Source of the DNA: Flavobacterium aquaticum
GTDB lineage: Bacteria; Bacteroidota; Bacteroidia; Flavobacteriales; Flavobacteriaceae
Length of the DNA stretch: 64,000 nt
Assembly (NCBI RefSeq): GCF_003259835.1
Contig: NZ_QLMI01000005.1
Coordinates: 1-64,000 of the forward strand
Reading direction: 5' to 3'
The position numbers and the translations under genes were made by a program. The notes beneath the pieces were generated by a model that saw nothing but the letters and a program-made list of their open reading frames with translations, was not told the origin of the DNA and did not search any database. Positions 1 to 8,925 of the stretch are shown here, one piece after another (within the stretch, counting starts at the first letter, position 1; each line of letters begins with the position of its first letter).

Positions 1-83
1 CAAGATTTTTGGATAACAATTTAAAAAATAATCTTTCGAAAAAATAGGAGAGAAGCTTTCAGCGTAAGTTCGGAAAATATGTT

Positions 84-225
84 GCACACAACGTTATGAG
101 GCTTGCTCTCAGTGGCGTTGAACCAACACCAAGCCATTACAAATATAACAAAACATTCCATTCAGCAGCGGATTTTCCGTAGGAAAATCCGGAAGTAGCC
201 ATTGAAGCAAACCGCTGTTAGTGGC
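84..225 (-). repeat. attC-like imperfect inverted repeat (integron-cassette-type site, tentative)
   Basis: Read on the minus strand, the segment begins with GCCACTAAC, overlapping the stop codon of the neighbouring gene, and ends with AACGTTGTGTGC. These ends are imperfect complements, like the R' and R'' boxes of an attC site. Inside lie GCGGTTTGC and GCAAGCCTC, which pair with a wobble, and a perfect 10-bp hairpin (CGGATTTTCC / GGAAAATCCG, + strand 171-193). A second GCCACTAAC copy lies at 831-839 in inverse orientation, so the gene between is bounded as a cassette would be. The length of about 142 bases is at the upper end for attC sites. An ordinary dispersed repeat is the alternative. 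Bases 1-83 hold no gene I can support. Confidence 0.4.
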
Positions 226-808
226 TGGCTTTTAATATTGGATTTACAATTTCTAATATTTTTCCAGTTCCAATTATATTTGAGCCTTCTCGAAAATCAA
301 ATTCCAAATTCTCGAATAGTTGACCTTTAAAATATTCCGTCGCGATGATTTTAATTTCCGCTCTGACACTTTCTCCAGGGAATACCTTTTCTTGATCAAT
401 AAAAGTTTGAAAACCACACGTCAACATATTGTCAAATGGAAATTTTATATCTGGTCTATATCCAGAATATATTGCAGTTTTTCGACCCCCTTCTTCAGCA
501 GTTCTGTATTTCAAGATTGCTATAAAATCAGGTTTGATTTTTACGCTTAAGTTGTCTAATTCCGGACTCGCATTTACTCTTGACATAAACCAAACCGTTC
601 CTTTAGTTCTCCATATTTTATTTGCGAAAAGTATTCCTATAACAACTCCAACAAAACATATGCAAAGTGCAATTATTAAATTAGTCAAGTTTTGATTTCG
701 GAAATAAATGAAAGCTCCAATTCCACTACAAATCAGAGTAGGCGATGCAACAATTTGCAACCATCCAATTACTTCAGTTATATTTTCAAAAACTTTAAAA
801 ATTTTCAT
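218..808 (-). CDS. hypothetical membrane protein, possible gene cassette
   Basis: The product is a protein of about 196 residues that I do not recognise. The frame is open from a GTG at 835, but that GTG lies inside the GCCACTAAC repeat, so the ATG at 808 (MKIFKVFEN) is the better start. Two hydrophobic segments close to the N-terminus look like membrane helices separated by a short loop containing FRNQN. The remaining C-terminal two-thirds is soluble and beta-rich, probably facing one side of the membrane. The stop codon sits in a GTTAGTGGC repeat. No close neighbour shares its direction except the recombinase at 885-2627. It may be a mobile cassette of unknown function. Confidence 0.6.
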   Translation of the reverse strand: MKIFKVFENITEVIGWLQIVASPTLICSGIGAFIYFRNQNLTNLIIALCICFVGVVIGILFANKIWRTKGTVWFMSRVNASPELDNLSVKIKPDFIAILKYRTAEEGGRKTAIYSGYRPDIKFPFDNMLTCGFQTFIDQEKVFPGESVRAEIKIIATEYFKGQLFENLEFDFREGSNIIGTGKILEIVNPILKASH

Positions 809-884
809 TTGTGCGATTTTTGTTAAGCTTGCCACTAACTAGTAAATATCATCAAATATATGCAACTTTTTTTAACTTTAAAAA

Positions 885-2627
885 CTATTCTTCAAGTTTT
901 TTCTTACCTTTTATATCAACCATGCGATCTAGCGGACTCTGTATCCTATCAACAGCTGTTTTCGTTAAATGCGTATAAACAGTCGTAGTTTTTATACTCG
1001 AATGCCCCAAAAATTGCTGAATGTAGCGGATATCCGTGCCGTTTTCTAATAAATGAGTCGCAAAACTATGACGCAAAGTATGCACCGTAGCCTTCTTCTC
1101 TAAACCCGATAACTTTATAGCATTGCGCATCACCTGTTGCACACTTCCAGTGCTGTAAGGATCGCCCGCAAACTGACCTTCAAAAACATAATGTTTACCC
1201 TTGTAAAGTTCTCTATATAGCTGCAAAGAAGTAACAATAGAGTAGGGCAACATCACCATTCTATCTTTCTTGCCCTTAGCATTCTTAACATGAATCTTGT
1301 GTTCCTCAAATAAAATATCACTCCATTTCAAACTCACAATCTCACTCACACGCAACCCAGCTCCATAACCTATCAACAACAAAAGCTTGTGTTTCGGATT
1401 ATCTACAACTTTAAAAATCTGCAAACACTCCTCCATAGTCAATACAACAGGCAACTTTTTCTCCTTCTTTGGTCGTGGAAGCACAAAACTATAGTCAATT
1501 TTTCCTAAAACTTGCTGATAATAAAATTGAACCCCATTCACCATACTATGTCCACTCGTAGCAGATAAACCGCGCTCCATTAAAGATCCTAAAAAACGAA
1601 TAATTTCCTCTCTATTTATATCCTCAGGATTTCGATATTCAAAATATCGTAAAAATTGAACAAAAGCACCACAATACGTTCGCAATGTCGAACTACTGTA
1701 ATTTAAAGCTAACAAAGTGTCAATCATCTTGCCCAGATAAATTTGAGCTTGCTCTGGAACCAAATCCAGTAAGCTTCTTTTCGTTTTAGATAAATCCAAT
1801 TGTTTTTTATTGGGCAAATTTCGTTTATCCAAATAGTTTTTTGGAAGTAAAGACTCTATTGTAATGCCAGATGATTCAAATTGCAAAAACAACGAATCCA
1901 TAACAACTGGTGCGGCAGGAAGCAAATAACAATCTTTTATTTTGCTGTAGCGCGCCATTGAAAAACGTTTTAATTTTTCATGAACCACTACCATTTTAGG
2001 AACATAAACTTCCATCCAAGAAACCGCTTCTGTGTGAGGTAAAACCTTAATTTTTCCTTTAAAAGCTATGGAATTCTTGTCAAAATAATCCGTTCCAAAA
2101 AAAGAAGCAATACCTAAAACAGTTTCCACTTGTTGTTTTACAATTTCATGTTTAAAAACCAAATAAGTCTTGTAATTTCCGTTCCAATAAACTCCTTTAA
2201 TTTTCAGAAGTTGTTTGCTAATTTCATGATGAAAACGCATTTTAAAAACCCAATATTTACCAATGCTTGGCAACAATTGTAACTTCAATTTATCCGAAGT
2301 CATTTGTGTTTGTTTATGTTCAGGATTACTCAAAGAAGAGTCTAACTGAAGAGCGCTTGAAGAAGCTATGGGTGAAAGGTCACGGTTATCAATACCGGTC
2401 ACCAAAGAAGCATTAGAAGATTCAGTAACAACAACCAAATCAGGAAAATGTGAACGTAATGCATGATAAGATGCTTTGGAATAATCTAAATACCAACACT
2501 TACGAGAACCGCTGTAAGTAGCGCCCAATCGTTTTAAAATGGCAATAATTTCAAAATCCTTCTCAAAAAACACCCCAATGCGATAAGCATCATGGTGAAA
2601 AATCTTTTCAATACGTATACTTTTCAT
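885..2627 (-). CDS. tyrosine recombinase with IntI-like C-terminus and repeated N-terminal modules
   Basis: This is a site-specific recombinase of the XerC/XerD/IntI superfamily of about 580 residues, much longer than the usual 300 to 340. The last 290 residues hold the SAM-like core-binding domain and the catalytic domain: Arg in GLRVSE, Lys in KGKKDR, HTLRH, LGHSS and the Tyr of VYTHL. The end, IQSPLD, recalls the VRSPLD of integron integrases, but the extra helix insertion typical of IntI is not evident. The N-terminal half has three similar blocks of about 50 residues, each closing with an aromatic signature (RKCWYL, YKTYLV, KDCYLL). ATG at 2627 is preferred over 2663 because the intervening residues look untranslated. 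The 3' end faces the cassette-like gene at 218-808. Confidence 0.85.
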   Translation of the reverse strand: MKSIRIEKIFHHDAYRIGVFFEKDFEIIAILKRLGATYSGSRKCWYLDYSKASYHALRSHFPDLVVVTESSNASLVTGIDNRDLSPIASSSALQLDSSLSNPEHKQTQMTSDKLKLQLLPSIGKYWVFKMRFHHEISKQLLKIKGVYWNGNYKTYLVFKHEIVKQQVETVLGIASFFGTDYFDKNSIAFKGKIKVLPHTEAVSWMEVYVPKMVVVHEKLKRFSMARYSKIKDCYLLPAAPVVMDSLFLQFESSGITIESLLPKNYLDKRNLPNKKQLDLSKTKRSLLDLVPEQAQIYLGKMIDTLLALNYSSSTLRTYCGAFVQFLRYFEYRNPEDINREEIIRFLGSLMERGLSATSGHSMVNGVQFYYQQVLGKIDYSFVLPRPKKEKKLPVVLTMEECLQIFKVVDNPKHKLLLLIGYGAGLRVSEIVSLKWSDILFEEHKIHVKNAKGKKDRMVMLPYSIVTSLQLYRELYKGKHYVFEGQFAGDPYSTGSVQQVMRNAIKLSGLEKKATVHTLRHSFATHLLENGTDIRYIQQFLGHSSIKTTTVYTHLTKTAVDRIQSPLDRMVDIKGKKKLEE

Positions 2628-2793
2628 GGCAAATACTAAATTTAAATGGCTTATAATCAACAAATATAAATAAAAATAAAAACATTTGATTTAATTAATG
2701 ATAAAAAAGATACTAAGTAGATACTAGGTATATAATGGGTACATGGTGAATGTCAGAAGTATGTTTTAGTCTTATAAAACTGAAAGAAACAAA

Positions 2794-2819
2794 AAAAGCA
2801 CCTCGTTAAAGGTGCTTTT
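2794..2819 (-). terminator. intrinsic terminator of tRNA-Tyr
   Basis: AAAAGCACC and GGTGCTTTT form a 9-bp stem with an 8-base loop, followed on the minus strand by a T-run. It lies directly downstream of the minus-strand tRNA. Confidence 0.75.
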
Positions 2820-2820
2820 G

Positions 2821-2902
2821 TGGGGAGAGCAGGATTCGAACCTGCGAAGATGTAATCAGCGGATTTACAGTCCGCCCTCGTTGGCCGCTTGAGTATCTCC
2901 CC
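2821..2902 (-). tRNA. tRNA-Tyr (GTA anticodon)
   Basis: Read on the minus strand, GGGGAGA pairs with TCTCCCC to form the acceptor stem, and discriminator A is at 2821. The anticodon loop is ACTGTAAAT with anticodon GTA. A long variable arm, expected for bacterial tRNA-Tyr, precedes the GGTTCGAATCC T arm. The 3' CCA is not encoded. Confidence 0.95.
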
Positions 2903-3067
2903 AAGCCATCTTGCTTATTTGTCTAAGCGGTTGCAAATATAGAATTGTTTTTTATTCCTGCAAAGGAATTTTATACTATTTTACCGACTATTTTATAACG
3001 TTCTGTAAATGAAAAACATAAAAAAATTTCCCTAAGGAGATTTTTTTAAATATATTTTAAAGTAGGA

Positions 3068-4192
3068 TTATTTTATTGCTAAAAGTTCTTTTACTTTAGC
3101 ACGTAAAGCATCGCCTCTAAGGTCTTTTGCTACAATAACTCCTTTTGCATCTAAAATAAAAGTAGCAGGAATTGATTGAACATTATATTGTTTAGCAATA
3201 GGATCTTCCCAAAATTTAAGGTTAGAAACATGTGGCCATACTAAACCATCTTTTGCAATAGCGTCTTTCCATTTTGTTGCATCTTTATCTAAAGAAACTC
3301 CAATGATGTTTAATCCTTGAGGATGGAATTCATTGTATAAAGCTACTACATTAGGATTTTCAGCTCTACATGGTCCACACCAAGATGCCCAAAAATCAAT
3401 GATAGTTACTTTTCCTAAAGATTCTTTTAAAGAAATCGTTTTTCCATCAGGTGATGGTGCAGAGAAGTTAGGAGCTGGTTTTCCAACTACAACCGCATTA
3501 AGAGCATCTAAAGCAGTTTTGATTTTTTTTCCGCTTTTTGTGTCTTGAATTTCTTTGCTTAGTCCGTTGAAATATGTTTTTACCTCTTCAGGAGTTAAAT
3601 ATTGTCTCATTAAAAAGTTTTCTAACAATAATACAGATAAATAAGCGTCTGGATTTTCTTTAATGAACTTTTTAGAATAGTCATTCATTTCGTTTTGAAA
3701 TTTCTTGTATTCTTTTAATAGTTTATTAATGGTAACAGTGTCTTTGCTCATTTGTGCTTTTTGCATAGCAGGACCATTGTCTTTCTCAAATTTTACTACT
3801 TTTTCAGAGATAGCTCTAGTTTCTAAATTAAAGGTATGGAACTTTTCGTTATTAGGAGTTCCACCTAAAGTAGATTTGTGTAATGAATCTTTAACAATGT
3901 TGATTTCAATTTTACCTTCTTCTAAAATAATAGGTAAATTAATTTCTTCGTTTTCAATTCTAATAAATCCTATATCAATACCGTCAGTAATTCCTTTTAA
4001 TTCAAATTTACCGTCTTTAACAACAGCAGTATCTTTAGCTAAAGATCCAGTTTCAGTTTGGATTTCTACAAAAACTTTTTTCCCATTTTCTACACCATTT
4101 GCAGTTCCAGAGATAAGAAATTCATTGTCTTTTAGGTTGTTGCATGCTACTATCAAAAGAGTAGATGCGATAATAAATACGATTTTTTTCAT
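3068..4192 (-). CDS. TlpA-like thiol:disulfide oxidoreductase lipoprotein with DUF4369 domain
   Basis: This 374-residue envelope protein is probably a disulfide reductase acting in the periplasm. A lipoprotein signal peptide ends at Cys17 (LIVACNN). Residues 25 to about 120 fit the DUF4369 domain often found in front of thioredoxin domains in Bacteroidota. A helical linker follows. The C-terminal thioredoxin fold, from about 238, has the active site WCGPC at 271-275 and the cis-Pro motif SIPATF. Family members reduce exported thiol proteins, for example in cytochrome maturation; the substrate here is unknown. It is monocistronic, divergent from rpsA, with a 245-base gap between them. Confidence 0.85.
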   Translation of the reverse strand: MKKIVFIIASTLLIVACNNLKDNEFLISGTANGVENGKKVFVEIQTETGSLAKDTAVVKDGKFELKGITDGIDIGFIRIENEEINLPIILEEGKIEINIVKDSLHKSTLGGTPNNEKFHTFNLETRAISEKVVKFEKDNGPAMQKAQMSKDTVTINKLLKEYKKFQNEMNDYSKKFIKENPDAYLSVLLLENFLMRQYLTPEEVKTYFNGLSKEIQDTKSGKKIKTALDALNAVVVGKPAPNFSAPSPDGKTISLKESLGKVTIIDFWASWCGPCRAENPNVVALYNEFHPQGLNIIGVSLDKDATKWKDAIAKDGLVWPHVSNLKFWEDPIAKQYNVQSIPATFILDAKGVIVAKDLRGDALRAKVKELLAIK

Positions 4193-4286
4193 TATTGTTA
4201 GTTAAATTTTGGCAAATGTATTTAAAATAAATCAGTTACAAAACATAAAATAATGTTAGAACAAGAATAAAAACTTGGTTTCAAAG

Positions 4287-4318
4287 TTTTGTTAATCAAA
4301 AATATAGTTGTAATTTTG
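4287..4318 (+). promoter_or_regulatory. Bacteroidota-type promoter of rpsA
   Basis: TTTTG at 4287-4291 and TAATTTTG at 4311-4318 match the TTTG and TAnnTTTG elements with a 19-base spacer. This implies an untranslated leader of about 110 bases before the ATG at 4438, long enough for the autoregulation usual for ribosomal proteins. I saw no recognisable riboswitch in the leader. Confidence 0.65.
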
Positions 4319-4437
4319 CGCACCTTTTGGCGGATAGCGTTTCCATTAGGTATCAATCATTTAAGTAAAACACTGCTGTTGTTTTCTAATTCGCATTAAG
4401 AAACGCTAGAAGCACGGCATACAAATTTTTAATCAGC

Positions 4438-6204
4438 ATGTCTGAAATTAACAAAACACAAGAAGAGTTTTTAGCGAATTTTAACTGGCACAACTATGCA
4501 GAAGGTATTGATGCAGTTGACGAGAAAAACTTACAAGAATTTGAAGATCTAGTAACTAAAACTTTCATTTCTACAGGAGATGAGGAAGTAGTAGAAGGAG
4601 TTGTTGTAAGAATTACTGATAGAGATGCTATCGTTGATATCAACGCTAAATCTGAAGGTGTTATTTCTTTAAACGAATTCCGTTACAATCCTAACTTAAA
4701 AGTTGGTGATAAAGTAGAAGTATTAATCGACGTTCGTGAAGACAAAACAGGTCAGTTAGTATTATCTCACAGAAAAGCTAGAACTATCAAAGCATGGGAT
4801 AGAGTTATTGCAGCTAACGAAACAGGAGAAATCGTTAACGGTTTCGTAAAATGTAGAACTAAAGGTGGTATGATCGTTGACGTATTCGGAATCGAAGCAT
4901 TCTTACCAGGTTCTCAAATTGATGTAAAACCAATCCGTGATTACGATCAATATGTGAACAAAACTATGGAATTCAAAGTAGTTAAAATTAACCACGAATT
5001 CAAAAACGTAGTAGTATCTCACAAAGCACTTATCGAAGCTGATATCGAAGTTCAGAAAAAAGAAATTATCGGTCAGTTAGAAAAAGGTCAAGTATTAGAA
5101 GGTGTTGTTAAAAACATTACTTCTTATGGTGTATTTATCGACTTAGGAGGTGTAGACGGATTAATCCACATCACTGACTTATCTTGGTCAAGAATCAACC
5201 ACCCATCTGAAGTATTAGAATTAGACCAAAAATTAAACGTTGTAATCCTTGATTTCGATGATGAGAAAACAAGAATTCAATTAGGTTTAAAACAATTACA
5301 CGCTCATCCATGGGATGCTTTAGGAGCTGAATTAAAAGTAGGTGATAAAGTAAAAGGTAAAGTAGTTGTTTTAGCTGATTACGGTGCTTTCATCGAAGTT
5401 GCTGAAGGTGTTGAAGGTTTAATCCACGTTTCTGAAATGTCTTGGTCTACTCACTTAAGATCAGCTCAAGATTTCATGAAAATTGGTGATGAGGTAGAGG
5501 CAGTTATCTTAACTCTTGATAGAGATGAAAGAAAAATGTCTTTAGGAATCAAACAAATGACGCAAGATCCATGGACAGATATCACTGCTAAATACCCAGT
5601 AGGTTCTAAACACACTGGAATCGTTAGAAACTTTACTAACTTCGGAATTTTCGTTGAGTTAGAAGAAGGTATCGACGGTTTAGTATATATCTCTGATTTA
5701 TCTTGGACTAAGAAAATCAAACACCCATCTGAATTTGTAAACGTAGGTGATAAATTAGACGTAGTTGTTTTAGAGTTAGACGTTGAAGGTCGTAAATTAT
5801 CTTTAGGTCACAAACAAACAACTCCAAATCCTTGGGATAAGTATGAAGATGCTTTCGCTGTTGGAACTATCCACAACGGAACAATTTCAGAAATTGTTGA
5901 CAAAGGAGCTACTGTAGAATTTGGTGACGATATCGTTGCTTTCATTCCTACACGTCACTTAGAAAAAGAAGACGGTAAAAAATTGAAAAAAGGAGATACT
6001 GCTGACTTTAAAGTTATTGAGTTCAATAAAGAATTCAAAAGAGTAGTAGCATCTCATACAGCTATCTTCAGAGAAGAAGAAGAGAAAAACGTTAAAACTG
6101 CAGTTGAAACTACATCAAATAGTACAGCTCAGACATCTACTTTAGGTGATAACAACGATATTCTTGCGGAATTAAAAGCTAAAATGGAAAAAGGAGGTAA
6201 ATAA
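4438..6204 (+). CDS. rpsA: 30S ribosomal protein S1
   Basis: The 588-residue protein has six consecutive S1 (OB-fold) RNA-binding repeats, roughly at 52-120, 130-200, 218-288, 303-373, 390-460 and 477-545. Repeats 3 to 5 carry the typical pattern GVDGLIHITDLSW, GVEGLIHVSEMSW and GIDGLVYISDLSW. S1 binds mRNA on the small ribosomal subunit and helps initiation; in Bacteroidota this matters because leaders mostly lack Shine-Dalgarno sequences. The acidic, Ser/Thr-rich C-terminal tail is a common feature. Codon use is more biased than in neighbouring genes (for example Leu TTA, Asn AAC), as expected for a highly expressed gene. The length and domain count match the family. Confidence 0.97.
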   Translation: MSEINKTQEEFLANFNWHNYAEGIDAVDEKNLQEFEDLVTKTFISTGDEEVVEGVVVRITDRDAIVDINAKSEGVISLNEFRYNPNLKVGDKVEVLIDVREDKTGQLVLSHRKARTIKAWDRVIAANETGEIVNGFVKCRTKGGMIVDVFGIEAFLPGSQIDVKPIRDYDQYVNKTMEFKVVKINHEFKNVVVSHKALIEADIEVQKKEIIGQLEKGQVLEGVVKNITSYGVFIDLGGVDGLIHITDLSWSRINHPSEVLELDQKLNVVILDFDDEKTRIQLGLKQLHAHPWDALGAELKVGDKVKGKVVVLADYGAFIEVAEGVEGLIHVSEMSWSTHLRSAQDFMKIGDEVEAVILTLDRDERKMSLGIKQMTQDPWTDITAKYPVGSKHTGIVRNFTNFGIFVELEEGIDGLVYISDLSWTKKIKHPSEFVNVGDKLDVVVLELDVEGRKLSLGHKQTTPNPWDKYEDAFAVGTIHNGTISEIVDKGATVEFGDDIVAFIPTRHLEKEDGKKLKKGDTADFKVIEFNKEFKRVVASHTAIFREEEEKNVKTAVETTSNSTAQTSTLGDNNDILAELKAKMEKGGK

Positions 6205-6249
6205 TCTCACTTTTTTGTCACACTGAGCTTGCCGAAGTGTTATAAATCA

Positions 6250-6278
6250 ATCCCGAAAGCAATTTCGGGATTTTTTAT
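6250..6278 (+). terminator. intrinsic terminator of rpsA
   Basis: ATCCCGAAA and TTTCGGGAT form a 9-bp stem around GCAA, followed by TTTTTT. An almost identical hairpin closes the next gene at 8845-8876. Confidence 0.85.
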
Positions 6279-6394
6279 TGCTAAAAGGTGTGCGTTAATC
6301 TAATTGTTTAAAAAACGCATTGCAGTTTATTTTTTGTTGTAAAAAAAATTGTTAAAACATTTTTTTTTTTTTTCTTTACTAAAAATTTATACAA

Positions 6395-8803
6395 ATGAAA
6401 AAATTGTACTTCTTTCTGTTTTTAGCTTTATTAGGTAGCATTACATTAGGGTATGCGCAACAAACCTACGTGCCAGACGACAACTTTGAACACTATTTAG
6501 AAACAACTGCTGGTATGGGTAATGGTATTGCTAATGATAATTATGTTACTACTGCTAATATTAACACGAAACTCTATTTAAATGTTAATAACAAAAATAT
6601 TGCTGACTTAACAGGTATTGAAGATTTTGTGGCATTAACATCTTTAGATTGCCAAAATAATCAATTAACAAGTTTAGATGTATCTCAAAATGTCAATTTG
6701 GAATACTTACATTGTGGTTTTAATCAATTAACAAGTTTAGATGTATCTCAAAATGTTAATTTGGAATACTTACATTGTGGTTTTAATCAATTAACAAGTT
6801 TAGATGTATCTCAAAATGTTAATTTGGAATACTTAAATTGTGATGGTAATCAGTTAACAAGTTTAGATCTTTCACAAAATACTGCTTTAATAGATGTTTA
6901 TTGCAATGCTAATCAATTAACAAGTATAGATATTTCACAAAGTAACGCTTTAATACGATTTTATTGTTATGATAATCAATTAACAGGTTTAGATGTTACA
7001 CAAAATACAGCATTAGAAAAATTATGGTGCTTTGAAAATCAATTAACAAGTTTAGATGTATCTCAAAATGTCAATTTGGAATACTTAAATTGTGGTTTTA
7101 ATCAATTAACAAGTTTAGATGTATCTCAAAATACCGCTTTGATAGAATTTGATTGTTATTATAATCAATTAACTAACTTAGATGTTTCTCAAAGTTTAGC
7201 TTTAGTTAATTTAAAGTGTGATTTTAATCAATTAACCAATTTAGATGTTTCTCAAAATTCTAATTTAACTTGGTTAGATTGCAATAATAATTCTTTAGAA
7301 GCTATAAATATTAAAAACAGAACTTATTTGTATACATTAGATTTTTCTAACAATCCAAATTTACAATATGTTTGTGCCGATGAAACAGATATTAATCAGG
7401 TACAACTAAAGATAAATGCGTATGGTTATAGTGCTACGTGTCATGTGAATAGTTATTGTTCTTTTACGCCTGGCGGAGCTTTTTATGAGATTACAGGAAA
7501 CACAAAATTTGATTTCAATACAAATGGTTGTGACGCTACAGATACTAATTCTAATTTGAAATTTAATATTACTAATGGTAGTGTTGTGGGTTCTATAATT
7601 TCTAACCAAACTGGTAACTATTATATTCCTGTGCAATTAGGAAACCACACGGTAACTCCAAATCTTGAAAATCCTAACTATTTCAATATTTCACCTACGA
7701 GTTTTTCTGTAGACTTCCCTACGCAGGCTAGTCCGTTTACGCAAGATTTTTGTGTTACTGCTAATGGTATAAAATCGGATTTAGAAGTTATTTTAGTACC
7801 AATTACTCCAGCTCGTCCTGGTTTTGACGCTATTTATAAATTAGTATATAGAAATAAAGGAAATCAAATTGAAAACGGTTCTGTAAGCTTATCTTTTGAT
7901 AATGCTGTTTTAGATTTCGTTGTTTCTTATCCTGTTTATTATGGTTTTACATGGAATTATTCTAATTTACAACCTTTTGAAACTAGAGAGATTATCTTAA
8001 CTTTCAATGTGAATTCACCAACAGAAATACCAGCTGTAAATAACGGAGATGTTTTAAATTTTACGGCAACTATTAGTTCTGTAAATACAGATGAAACGCC
8101 TGCGGACAACACTTTTACATTAGACCAAACCGTCGTAGGTTCTTATGATCCAAACGATAAAACGTGTTTGCAAGGCGAAACAATTGAACCAAGCGAAGTA
8201 GGAAAGTACGTGCATTATGTAATTCGTTTTGAAAACACAGGAACTTTCCCTGCAGAAAATATTGTGGTAAAAGACATGATTGATTTAACCAAGTTTGATA
8301 TTACTACTTTAGTTCCATTAAAAAGCAGTCATGATTTTTTCACTAGAATTAGTGGAAACAAAGTAGAGTTCATTTTTGAAAACATCAATTTAGATTTCAA
8401 TGATGCAACAAATGATGGTTATGTAGCTTTTAAAATTAAAACGAAACCAACTTTAGTTTTAGGTAATACTTTTACTAACAATGCTAATATTTATTTTGAC
8501 TATAATTTCCCAATTACAACAAACACTTATACAACTACTATTGCTGCTTTAAATACTCAAGATTTTGATTTTGGAAATTATTTTACCTTGTATCCAAATC
8601 CAGCAAAAGACCTTTTGCATATTCAACCAAAACAAGATTTAAATATAAAATCTGTTGAAATCTACAATCAATTAGGACAAATTGTTTTGGCAGTTACTAA
8701 TACTGTAAATACAGTTGATGTAGCTAATTTAGCTTTAGGTACATATTTTGTAAAAGTAAATACCGAAAAAGGTAGTGCCAATGCGAAGTTTGTAAAAGAG
8801 TAA
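6395..8803 (+). CDS. secreted leucine-rich-repeat protein with type IX sorting domain
   Basis: This is an 802-residue surface or secreted protein. A signal peptide (MKKLYFFLFLALLGSITLGYAQ) is followed by leucine-rich repeats of 21 residues, about residues 60-320, in the pattern NQLTSLDVSQN. The middle region contains Ig-like or DUF11-type beta domains; the segment beginning SYDPNDK at about 585 is a domain commonly placed before sorting signals in Flavobacteriia. The last 80 residues (YPNPAKDLL through GTYFVKV) form a type A type IX sorting domain. The likely role is surface binding or adhesion, but the ligand is unknown. Three repeats at 6661-6849 are nearly identical at the DNA level, so repeat number may vary between strains. 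Confidence 0.9.
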   Translation: MKKLYFFLFLALLGSITLGYAQQTYVPDDNFEHYLETTAGMGNGIANDNYVTTANINTKLYLNVNNKNIADLTGIEDFVALTSLDCQNNQLTSLDVSQNVNLEYLHCGFNQLTSLDVSQNVNLEYLHCGFNQLTSLDVSQNVNLEYLNCDGNQLTSLDLSQNTALIDVYCNANQLTSIDISQSNALIRFYCYDNQLTGLDVTQNTALEKLWCFENQLTSLDVSQNVNLEYLNCGFNQLTSLDVSQNTALIEFDCYYNQLTNLDVSQSLALVNLKCDFNQLTNLDVSQNSNLTWLDCNNNSLEAINIKNRTYLYTLDFSNNPNLQYVCADETDINQVQLKINAYGYSATCHVNSYCSFTPGGAFYEITGNTKFDFNTNGCDATDTNSNLKFNITNGSVVGSIISNQTGNYYIPVQLGNHTVTPNLENPNYFNISPTSFSVDFPTQASPFTQDFCVTANGIKSDLEVILVPITPARPGFDAIYKLVYRNKGNQIENGSVSLSFDNAVLDFVVSYPVYYGFTWNYSNLQPFETREIILTFNVNSPTEIPAVNNGDVLNFTATISSVNTDETPADNTFTLDQTVVGSYDPNDKTCLQGETIEPSEVGKYVHYVIRFENTGTFPAENIVVKDMIDLTKFDITTLVPLKSSHDFFTRISGNKVEFIFENINLDFNDATNDGYVAFKIKTKPTLVLGNTFTNNANIYFDYNFPITTNTYTTTIAALNTQDFDFGNYFTLYPNPAKDLLHIQPKQDLNIKSVEIYNQLGQIVLAVTNTVNTVDVANLALGTYFVKVNTEKGSANAKFVKE
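6661..7290 (+). repeat. 63-bp in-frame tandem repeats coding leucine-rich repeats
   Basis: Units starting TCAATTAACAAGTTTAGATG recur every 63 bases, at 6661, 6724, 6787, 7039 and 7102, with more diverged units in between in the same phase. Units 1 to 3 differ at only a few positions over 63 bases. The period equals 21 codons, so slippage or recombination would add or remove whole repeats without a frameshift. Confidence 0.9.
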
Positions 8804-8844
8804 CAATTTTGTCATGCTGAATTAGTTTCAGTATCTATAAACTA

Positions 8845-8876
8845 ATCCCGAAAGAAATTTCGGGATTTTTTATTGT
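8845..8876 (+). terminator. intrinsic terminator of the leucine-rich-repeat gene
   Basis: ATCCCGAAA and TTTCGGGAT form the stem with loop GAAA, followed by TTTTTTATTG. It is nearly the same element as at 6250-6278, including a TGTCA(T/C)nCTGA tract a little upstream of each. Confidence 0.85.
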
Positions 8877-8880
8877 GTAT

Positions 8881-8911
8881 TATATTTGTTTATCGTAATA
8901 TTGCAATATAA
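8881..8911 (+). promoter_or_regulatory. arsR promoter -7 element and operator
   Basis: TATATTTG at 8881-8888 fits the Bacteroidota -7 element TAnnTTTG. Just downstream, ATATTGCAATAT at 8898-8909 is a perfect 12-bp palindrome that overlaps the expected transcription start, as an ArsR-family operator would. Autorepression by ArsR, relieved by arsenite, is inferred. No good -33 element is visible. Confidence 0.6.
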
Positions 8912-8925
8912 TAATTTAAAAAATC

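Noticed and set aside
1..83. A gene at the left edge of the window
   Set aside because: No frame of useful length or signal is visible; the segment looks like intergenic repeat-type sequence.
6661..7290. Regular repeats that could be taken for a CRISPR array
   Set aside because: The 63-base periodic units are coding leucine-rich repeats without unique spacers of constant length, and no cas gene is present.
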